Of a stretch of DNA of 64,000 nt, positions 58,253-64,000 are shown piece by piece. Position numbers and translations under genes: made by a program. Source of the DNA: Moritella sp. GTDB taxonomy: Bacteria > Pseudomonadota > Gammaproteobacteria > Enterobacterales > Moritellaceae. The notes beneath the pieces are model-generated. The model was not told the DNA's origin, made no database searches, and worked only from the letters and a program-made list of their open reading frames with translations. The number at the start of each line of letters is the position of its first letter. The first letter of the stretch is position 1. The DNA is taken from NCBI RefSeq assembly GCF_013215705.1, contig NZ_JABSQR010000033.1:1-64000 (forward strand). Direction: 5' to 3'.

Positions 58253-59284
58253 ATGTCTCAATCACACTCAATTAATCGCCGTATCACCCTTGCTTCGCGT
58301 CCAGTTGGCGCACCGACTCCAGAGAACTTTCGTTTGGAAGAAGTTGCTATTCCATCGCCAAAAGACGGTGAACTATTACTGCGAACAAGTTACTTATCAC
58401 TTGATCCTTACATGCGTGGCCGCATGAATGATGGTGCCTCTTATGCTGAACCAGTCGCCATTGATGGCACTATGGTTGGCGCGACAGTGTGTCAAGTTGT
58501 TACCTCTTTACACCCTGATTATCAAGTTGATGAATGGGTACTTGCTTACACTGGCTGGCAAGATTATGGAATTTCTGATGGCGAAGGTCTGATTAAATTA
58601 GGCGCAGAGCCAACTAACCCTTCTTTTGCGCTTGGGATTTTAGGCATGCCAGGCTTTACTGCTTACATGGGCCTATTAGATATCGGTCAACCTAAATCAG
58701 GCGATACGCTAGTTGTTGCGGCTGCAACGGGTCCTGTTGGGGCAACCGTCGGTCAGATTGGTAAGTTAAAAGGGTGCTATGTTGTTGGTATCGCTGGCGG
58801 CGCTGAAAAATGTAAATATGCCGAAGACGTATTAGGCTTTGATAAATGTATTGATCACAAAGCAAGTGATTTTGATGCACAATTAAAAGCGGCGTGTCCA
58901 AAAGGTATTGATGTTTATTTTGAAAATGTGGGCGGCAAAGTATTTGATAGTGTATTACCACAGCTCAATACTGGCGCTCGTGTTCCTGTATGTGGTTTGG
59001 TATCACAATACAATGCGACCGAATTACCAGACGGCCCCGATCGTTTATCGCTATTAATGGGCACGTTATTGGTGAAACGTATTAAGATGCAAGGTTTCAT
59101 CATTTTTGATGATTATGCACATCGCTATAATGAATTTTTCGAAGATATGATGATTTGGTTGCAGTCAGGTCAGATCAAATATCGCGAACATATGATTGAC
59201 GGGTTAGAAAATGCGTCATCAGCGTTCACAGGTATGTTGCAAGGTGAAAACTTCGGTAAACTTGTAATTAAAGTAGCTAAGTAG
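58253..59284 (+). CDS. curA: NADPH-dependent alkenal/quinone reductase of the CurA/YncB (MDR) family
   Basis: This 343-residue zinc-free medium-chain dehydrogenase has the YLSLDPYMRGRMND start motif, the NADPH loop AAATGPVGATVGQIGKLKG (about 158-176), and VYFENVGGKVFDSVLPQL. The family reduces alpha,beta-unsaturated aldehydes, ketones or curcumin. It heads a two-gene unit with a glutathione S-transferase 9 bases downstream, behind a NemR-like site. This suggests electrophile detoxification. Confidence 0.9.
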   Translation: MSQSHSINRRITLASRPVGAPTPENFRLEEVAIPSPKDGELLLRTSYLSLDPYMRGRMNDGASYAEPVAIDGTMVGATVCQVVTSLHPDYQVDEWVLAYTGWQDYGISDGEGLIKLGAEPTNPSFALGILGMPGFTAYMGLLDIGQPKSGDTLVVAAATGPVGATVGQIGKLKGCYVVGIAGGAEKCKYAEDVLGFDKCIDHKASDFDAQLKAACPKGIDVYFENVGGKVFDSVLPQLNTGARVPVCGLVSQYNATELPDGPDRLSLLMGTLLVKRIKMQGFIIFDDYAHRYNEFFEDMMIWLQSGQIKYREHMIDGLENASSAFTGMLQGENFGKLVIKVAK

Positions 59285-59293
59285 GAGACTAAC

Positions 59294-59917
59294 ATGATTA
59301 AATTACACCATTTAAATAAATCCCGTTCAAAACGTATTATTTGGTTATTAGAAGAGTTAGGCGTTGATTATGAAGTCATTGCATACCAGCGCGATAGCCA
59401 AACATTTTTAGCACCAGCTGAATTAAAAGCTATTCATCCACTGGGTAAATCACCTGTGATTGAAGATGATGGGCTAGTAATTGCCGAATCTGGCGCTATC
59501 ACAGAATATCTTATTAATAAGTATGCCGCTGACAAATTAGCACCAAAGCTATGGTCAAAAGAATATGTCGATTATTCGCAATGGATCCATTTTGCTGAGA
59601 GCTCAGCTATTTTACCACTGTTATTAAAAATGTTTGTCGAGAAAGACGGTTGTGAAACCAATTTCATGGCTGCTTATGCAGATACCGAAATTGCTAAAGT
59701 GATCAGCTATTTTGATGCTTCACTAGAAGGTAAAACCTACCTGGTTGCAGAACAGCTAACCGGCGCTGATATTATGATGTCATTTATTGTTGAAATCTTA
59801 GCAAACAATCAAGTACTCGATAATTTTGTTCACCTTTCCCGTTACAGCAAACAACTTCACTCTCACCCTAGTTTATTAAAAGCGATAGATATTGAAGCTA
59901 AGTACGACAATAGCTGA
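59294..59917 (+). CDS. Glutathione S-transferase
   Basis: This 207-residue GST has an N-terminal thioredoxin-fold domain (about 1-80: KLHHLNKSRSKRIIWLLEELGVDYEV, SPVIEDDGLVIAESGAITEYL) and an all-helical C-terminal domain with the conserved GADIMMSF segment. The SRS motif carries the catalytic Ser position typical of bacterial GSTs. It conjugates glutathione with electrophiles. It is cotranscribed with the upstream reductase. Confidence 0.92.
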   Translation: MIKLHHLNKSRSKRIIWLLEELGVDYEVIAYQRDSQTFLAPAELKAIHPLGKSPVIEDDGLVIAESGAITEYLINKYAADKLAPKLWSKEYVDYSQWIHFAESSAILPLLLKMFVEKDGCETNFMAAYADTEIAKVISYFDASLEGKTYLVAEQLTGADIMMSFIVEILANNQVLDNFVHLSRYSKQLHSHPSLLKAIDIEAKYDNS

Positions 59918-59952
59918 TTCGCTCCAATAATAGTGAATGGATAAAATGCCGC

Positions 59953-59985
59953 AAAGCCCTAATAACGTGTCTATCAGGGCTTTTT
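59953..59985 (+). terminator. Terminator after the GST gene
   Basis: AAAGCCCT pairs with AGGGCTTT across a loop of about 15 bases, followed by TTCTTTT. Confidence 0.85.
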
Positions 59986-60005
59986 CTTTTATGGCAATCA
60001 ACTAA

Positions 60006-61619
60006 TTAATCATATTGACGAGAAAATACCCCGCTACAGTCGTCGCCAATCAGATAGTTTCCAGACGGTTTTAACATCACCTCATAATTACCATCGGATA
60101 AATTCTCAGCCCCAATATCAAATGTCCAGCCATTACCACCTAGCATTAATTTATTACCATAACTACTCGTACAGATCTGCATTAATTGGGAATGTGAAGC
60201 AGATGCGTTTGAATCTAAATATTGATCAATATAAGTAACTTCGAGTACAGGTGGCTTAACATCTGTTCTTTCATTACCGAAAGCATCAACAAGCGCAATG
60301 TCAAGATTAAGAGCCATATCATCGCCCAATAAAGGTTTACCGGTAATTAGCGTAGGTTGACAGGATAAAGTATCTATCACACTCGAATCAACCCCTTGTG
60401 AACCCAATGGTTGACCCAATGTACTTGCCGTTAATGCCCAACTTGTAGGGTTGAACAAATACACGCTACTTAACTCAGGATCATCTTCAAATAGCTGTGT
60501 AAAAGTTAAATTCTCATGTACTAACGTCTTAAAATTATTTACAGATATATGAGTTAACTGGTTTTGTGTATAAGATTGGCTTTTCGCGTCAATACCGATA
60601 GAGTTCAACTTATCGTTACCATAAAATAATGAGTTAATGACACTATTATTGATACTTGGACCACCCATTTCAGAAAACCAAACACCACGCGAGGCGTTGA
60701 CTGATGTATGCTGTGAAATAACATTGCCCGATGATCGATAAAATAAAATAGAAATACCATAACCTTCAAAATCATCAGTAAAGTAATCTAGATTATTTTC
60801 CAAGGTGTTGTTATTTGAATTAATACTAAAATATAAATTCTCATGGGTATTATCCCACAAAGTATTGTATTCAATAACGTTATTCAAACCTTGTGATAAA
60901 CTGATGCCCCATGTATTTTTATAAGAGGTGTTATAGGCAACATAATTATTATTACCTTGAATATTGATACCGCCACGGTTTCGCATCAAGAACTCATTAC
61001 CATTACTATAAACCGTATTGTTCAGCACGTGCATATCCGAACTCCAATAACCAACAGTAATACCATTGCCGTTATCAGAATTTGCAATATTATTACGGGC
61101 AATACCACCACTTACATTGTGTAGCCATAAGTCATTGCCATTATTATTAAATACATTATTTTCTATGATTAAATCTTCACGTTCATCGGCTTTTGTATGT
61201 AGCACAAATAAACCATAATTCGCATTTTTAAATTCACAGTTTCGGACAATAATAGAGGTTCTTGCGCCAGTAGTAACAAGTTTATTCGATACCCCTTCTC
61301 CATCAAATTTTAATCCGTCAATAATAATACCATCTCGACCTATATGTAATACGCCTTGGTGTGCAGATCCAGTACCAATTAAAGTAGGTGACTGTCCGGG
61401 TTCTGCTCGAATCGTTAAATTTTCTTTATAAACATTTAACCCTTCTTCGTATGTTCTACTATCTGTAAACACGAGTTCATCACCCGGTTGGGCGGCTTGA
61501 TACGCGCTGATTAAACTATCAAACTCTGAATTTTCACCAATTTTCAATATTGCAGCATGCATATCTCCAACCGAAAATATCCATATCATAATCAATATAC
61601 ATTTACATGAATTCATCAT
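60006..61619 (-). CDS. Secreted right-handed parallel beta-helix protein
   Basis: This 537-residue exported protein has a signal peptide (about 1-22, MHAA) and a beta-helix built of about twelve repeats (about 60-360). The repeats are rich in Asn and Gly (NNYVAYNTSYKNTWGIS, NVIEYNTLWDNTHENLY), as in pectate-lyase-like, NosD or alginate-acting proteins. An N-terminal segment AYQAAQPGDELVFTD is typical of such secreted helices. The C-terminal part (about 380-537) has a loosely folded domain with cysteines. Whether it is a lyase, adhesin or glycan-binding protein cannot be told. Confidence 0.8.
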   Translation of the reverse strand: MMNSCKCILIMIWIFSVGDMHAAILKIGENSEFDSLISAYQAAQPGDELVFTDSRTYEEGLNVYKENLTIRAEPGQSPTLIGTGSAHQGVLHIGRDGIIIDGLKFDGEGVSNKLVTTGARTSIIVRNCEFKNANYGLFVLHTKADEREDLIIENNVFNNNGNDLWLHNVSGGIARNNIANSDNGNGITVGYWSSDMHVLNNTVYSNGNEFLMRNRGGINIQGNNNYVAYNTSYKNTWGISLSQGLNNVIEYNTLWDNTHENLYFSINSNNNTLENNLDYFTDDFEGYGISILFYRSSGNVISQHTSVNASRGVWFSEMGGPSINNSVINSLFYGNDKLNSIGIDAKSQSYTQNQLTHISVNNFKTLVHENLTFTQLFEDDPELSSVYLFNPTSWALTASTLGQPLGSQGVDSSVIDTLSCQPTLITGKPLLGDDMALNLDIALVDAFGNERTDVKPPVLEVTYIDQYLDSNASASHSQLMQICTSSYGNKLMLGGNGWTFDIGAENLSDGNYEVMLKPSGNYLIGDDCSGVFSRQYD

Positions 61620-61748
61620 TATCTCCCAACAGCCACGCTCTTTTAATACTGCGAATTTACCATGATAAGAATAATCTAGAGTTTAGACCAGAATAATAAA
61701 CGTGCTCTATATCACATTATATAATCAACAAATAGCATAAATATAAGA

Positions 61749-62123
61749 TCATTCCTTTTCAACATAGGCTAATTTATCGAGCTCTAATTGTAATTTTTTA
61801 GTCAATTTACTCACCACTAGAGCATAAGATTGACTCGCTAAATTTTCGATCATCCCTGCTGGTACGTCGGCATTTAACACTACCGTTATCCAATGCCTTT
61901 TATTCATATGATAACCGGGGGAGATCGCAGTAAACTCATCCACCAGCACTTCAACATCACTCGGTTGTGCTTTTAAGTTTACTCGGCAGCCATTTTCATC
62001 TTCAGTGATTAAAGCAAACATCTTTCCCATAATTTTGTAGACCAAGACCTCAGGACCAAAAGGGTAGCTTGTTGCAGCCCCCTTTAAATTACAGATATAG
62101 CGCGCTAATTTCGTTTGTTCCAT
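61749..62123 (-). CDS. MmcQ/YjbR family protein
   Basis: This 124-residue cytoplasmic protein has the YjbR fold, with TSYPFGPEVLVYKIMGKMFALI, VNLKAQPSDVEVL, and YHMNKRHWITVVLN. The family has a DNA-binding-like fold, but its function is unproven. It lies divergent to the metal ABC transporter, across the Zur-like region. Confidence 0.85.
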   Translation of the reverse strand: MEQTKLARYICNLKGAATSYPFGPEVLVYKIMGKMFALITEDENGCRVNLKAQPSDVEVLVDEFTAISPGYHMNKRHWITVVLNADVPAGMIENLASQSYALVVSKLTKKLQLELDKLAYVEKE

Positions 62124-62205
62124 TTTTATATCTCCAAATTACATTTCAACTCACTCTCTCTTCAACTCGTTCTTATTGTTTCAGCCAATCAAATATCACA
62201 CCTCG

Positions 62206-62243
62206 TTGTATATAAAATCACACATTTTGTATATAAAACCACA
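62206..62243. repeat. Two direct repeats with 21-base period
   Basis: TTGTATATAAAATCACA (62206-62222) and TTGTATATAAAACCACA (62227-62243) differ at one position. The period is two helical turns. They lie just upstream of the Zur-like sites. Confidence 0.75.
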
Positions 62244-62250
62244 AATGTAT

Positions 62251-62265
62251 TGTTATAACATAACA
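62251..62265. promoter_or_regulatory. Zur-like box 1
   Basis: TGTTATAACATAACA agrees with the gammaproteobacterial Zur consensus (TGTTAT-WW-TATAACA) at 14 of 15 positions by hand. It lies about 100 bases before the small membrane protein gene. Confidence 0.7.
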
Positions 62266-62285
62266 TTAATCTTGCGTATCACTAT

Positions 62286-62300
62286 TGTTATGTTATAACA
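62286..62300. promoter_or_regulatory. Zur-like box 2
   Basis: TGTTATGTTATAACA is the exact reverse complement of box 1, 20 bases further on. The two boxes form a 15-base inverted repeat. Tandem Zur dimers are known at zinc uptake promoters. Confidence 0.65.
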
Positions 62301-62351
62301 TCCCCAACCATTAAGACTAAACAATCATAATCAACCACAAAGAAATATAAA

Positions 62352-62474
62352 ATGCAGCAAGATTCATCATCAAAAACAATTTCTTTATTACTGAGTAGCG
62401 TATTTACACGCCTTTGCATCGCACTCGTCATCACGACTAGTCTTTGGTTAACACTGTTACAGTTTATCGGATAA
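62352..62474 (+). CDS. Small single-helix membrane protein (40 residues)
   Basis: This frame encodes a 40-residue peptide that starts MQQDSSSKT and has one hydrophobic helix (about 17-36, RLCIALVITTSLWLTLLQF). It is preceded by the Zur-like boxes and ends 6 bases before the ABC ATPase ATG. Its ribosome site is weak (AGAAATATAA). I do not recognise it. The position suggests a small subunit or leader peptide of the transporter, but it may be a chance frame. Confidence 0.5.
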   Translation: MQQDSSSKTISLLLSSVFTRLCIALVITTSLWLTLLQFIG

Positions 62475-62480
62475 TTAATC

Positions 62481-63287
62481 ATGATTAAAATTATTGATCT
62501 AAGTGTTTCTTATCAAGAAAACATAGCGCTAAGCCATATCTCGACAACGATAGACGACGGCGATCTCGTCGCAATTGTCGGTCCAAACGGTGCCGGTAAA
62601 TCCACATTACTCAAAAGTATCATGCAACAAATGGCCGCTGTATCAGGCTCTATCGAACTTGGTCGTTTAAGTTTGAAAGACATTGCCTACTTACCTCAAA
62701 GCAGCCAAATAGATCGTAAATTTCCAATCACGGTGAGTGAATTTGTGTCTGCAGGCGCTTGGCAACGTTGTAGTTTCTGGCGGCGATTTAGTCGTAAGGA
62801 ACAGCACTTATTGCAACAGGCATTAGCCAAAGTAGATTTAGAAAATATGGCTGAACGTCAAATTAGTCAATTATCTGGAGGGCAATTTCAGCGCATGTTA
62901 TTTGCACGTATGCTATTACAAGATGCCGATATTCTGCTACTTGACGAGCCATTCGGTGGCATTGATGCACAAACGACTGAACTATTAATGCGCGTTATTC
63001 AGGCGTGTCAGCAACAAGGTAAAACCGTTATCGCCGTGATCCACGATCTGGCCTTGGTACAACGATACTTTCCAACCACATTACTTGTTGCAACCAACTT
63101 AATTGCCTCAGGTAGAACATCGGATGTATTAACTCAACAGTATTTACTGCAAGCGGGTTATCAGCATTTTGCTCACTGTGCGGTGCATAACACATTTAAT
63201 AATCCTTTACATAACATTCCAGACAACAGCACTAACGAAAATGCGGTGACTTCTGTGTCAGCTAACATCGAGAGTCAAGCATCATGA
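62481..63287 (+). CDS. Metal-type ABC transporter ATPase (ZnuC/MntB-like)
   Basis: This 268-residue ABC ATPase has Walker A GPNGAGKSTLL, signature LSGGQFQRML, Walker B ILLLDEPFGG and the H-loop VIHDLA. It groups with zinc/manganese uptake ATPases of the ZnuC type because of its short size and its pairing with an ABC-3 permease. The C-terminal tail (about 220-268) is His/Asn-rich (HFAHCAVHNTFNN). The zinc-type boxes upstream support zinc uptake, but no substrate-binding gene is in view. Its stop overlaps the permease ATG (ATGA). Confidence 0.87.
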   Translation: MIKIIDLSVSYQENIALSHISTTIDDGDLVAIVGPNGAGKSTLLKSIMQQMAAVSGSIELGRLSLKDIAYLPQSSQIDRKFPITVSEFVSAGAWQRCSFWRRFSRKEQHLLQQALAKVDLENMAERQISQLSGGQFQRMLFARMLLQDADILLLDEPFGGIDAQTTELLMRVIQACQQQGKTVIAVIHDLALVQRYFPTTLLVATNLIASGRTSDVLTQQYLLQAGYQHFAHCAVHNTFNNPLHNIPDNSTNENAVTSVSANIESQAS

Positions 63288-64000
63288 GTGCACAGTTATA
63301 CGAATTATTTATCGCCCCTTTTTCTGAGTTTGTATTTATGCAACGCGCATTATGGGGGATTATCGTGCTCAGTATTAGCGCGACACCTGTGGGCGTATTT
63401 TTAACGCTTAGACGCATGAGCCTAACGGGTGATGCAATGGCACATGCTATCTTACCCGGTGCTGCCATTGGTTTTCTCATCTCGGGTTTATCTGTCACGG
63501 CCATGACGATTGGCGGCATTGTCGCGGGTTGTGTGGTCGCTGTACTCGCAGGCATGGTAGCCCGACATTCAAATGCGGAAGAAGATTCAAGCTTAGCCGC
63601 CTTCTATCTACTATCACTCGCTATCGGGGTATTAATCATTTCATCCAATGGCAGTAATGTAGATTTATTACATGTGCTATTCGGTTCAACACTCGCACTC
63701 AATGATGATGCTTTAATATTACTCACCGTTATCGCCACAATCTCTATTTTAGCACTCGCGATATTGTATCGTCCTTTAGTAATGGAATGTGTTGACCCCC
63801 ACTTTTTCAAAACCATCAGCAAACTGAGTGCCGTGGCCCACTATGGATTTTTACTCCTCGTCGTACTCAATTTGGTTGCCGGTTTTCATGCATTAGGCAC
63901 CTTAATGGCCGTTGGTTTGATGGTTCTGCCTGCTGCGATTGCGCGCTTTTGGTCTAATCGTTTAGGTGGCATGTTAATAGTGGCGTTTATCACCGCTGTG
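63284..64000 (+). CDS. ABC-3 family metal permease, cut by the right edge
   Basis: The 239 visible codons give MSAQLYELFIAPF and several membrane helices. The ABC-3 features are SLTGDAMAHAILPGAAIGFL, which holds the cytoplasmic coupling region, and LVAGFHALGTLMAVGLMVLPAAIAR. The family forms the channel for zinc, manganese or iron-siderophore-type uptake with the upstream ATPase. The ATG overlaps the ATPase stop by the ATGA signature, so they are coupled. The 3' end lies outside the window. A third gene for the binding protein is likely beyond it or elsewhere. Confidence 0.9.
   Translation, partial: MSAQLYELFIAPFSEFVFMQRALWGIIVLSISATPVGVFLTLRRMSLTGDAMAHAILPGAAIGFLISGLSVTAMTIGGIVAGCVVAVLAGMVARHSNAEEDSSLAAFYLLSLAIGVLIISSNGSNVDLLHVLFGSTLALNDDALILLTVIATISILALAILYRPLVMECVDPHFFKTISKLSAVAHYGFLLLVVLNLVAGFHALGTLMAVGLMVLPAAIARFWSNRLGGMLIVAFITAV

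Noticed and set aside
58692-58961. Minus-strand frame inside the CurA-like gene
   Set aside because: It is His/Gln-rich shadow sequence antisense to the conserved NADPH-binding region.

Overview
The window is a 64 kb piece of a gammaproteobacterial chromosome of about 40% GC. It carries tol-pal with ybgC and cpoB, ruvCAB, fruBKA with cra, aspS, cmoAB, adhE, kef, psiE, an ftnA-type ferritin and a yfcZ-family gene. Together these point to a marine Vibrio/Shewanella/Moritella-type organism. I think Moritella or a close relative is most likely, but this is inference from gene content and style, not a database match. I saw no rRNA, CRISPR array, insertion sequence, integrase or phage module. One tRNA (initiator tRNA-fMet) is cut by the left edge, and one ABC permease gene is cut by the right edge.

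Layout. 1-8.2 kb (minus strand): tRNA-fMet, then the cell-envelope operon ybgC-tolQ-tolR-tolA-tolB-pal-cpoB, then ruvC-ruvA-ruvB with two LexA-like boxes. 8.3-13.2 kb: small stand-alone genes, namely a glutaredoxin, a cytochrome b562 relative, a DUF2750 protein, a lipoprotein alpha/beta hydrolase, a two-domain RNase HI, a small lipoprotein and an M15-type peptidase. 13.2-18.9 kb: psiE, then the fructose PTS operon fruBKA facing cra across two Cra operators. 18.9-25.7 kb: a LysR regulator facing a TauE/SafE permease; a minus-strand set made of an AdoMet decarboxylase, a membrane-anchored spermidine-synthase homologue, a double DUF350 protein and a Ser/Arg-rich lipoprotein; then a DnaQ-like exonuclease. 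25.8-33.6 kb: a Lon-type protease, a hemerythrin-NIT-HAMP-GGDEF diguanylate cyclase behind an FNR-like box, and a 980-residue secreted deacetylase-like protein with MopE-type metal-binding repeats.

33.8-42.3 kb: aspS, cmoA and cmoB, then two paralogous retropepsin-like lipoproteins, an inactive-transglutaminase/7TM protein and an ATP-grasp ligase. 42.4-48.8 kb: a yfcZ-family gene, ferritin, adhE behind a perfect FNR box, an HD-GYP protein lacking its metal motif, and a DeoR regulator. 48.9-56.6 kb: a KdgM-type porin, a thioesterase with gamma-glutamyltranspeptidase, a DUF2860 barrel, and kefF-kefB type K+ efflux. 56.7-62.1 kb: two DUF1566 proteins, an oxidoreductase-GST pair behind a NemR-like palindrome, a secreted beta-helix protein and a YjbR protein. 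62.2-64 kb: a Zur-like regulatory region, a 40-residue membrane peptide and a Zn/Mn-type ABC transporter.

The most system-like assemblies are the polyamine/DUF350 set (20.7-24.9 kb) and the retropepsin/transglutaminase-7TM/ATP-grasp set (37.8-42.3 kb). Members of both are recognised families, and I believe related neighbourhoods have been noted by comparative genomics, but to my knowledge their chemistry is largely unsettled. The region also shows consistent respiratory and redox control: FNR-like boxes at adhE and at the hemerythrin cyclase, and an electrophile-type operator before the oxidoreductase/GST pair.
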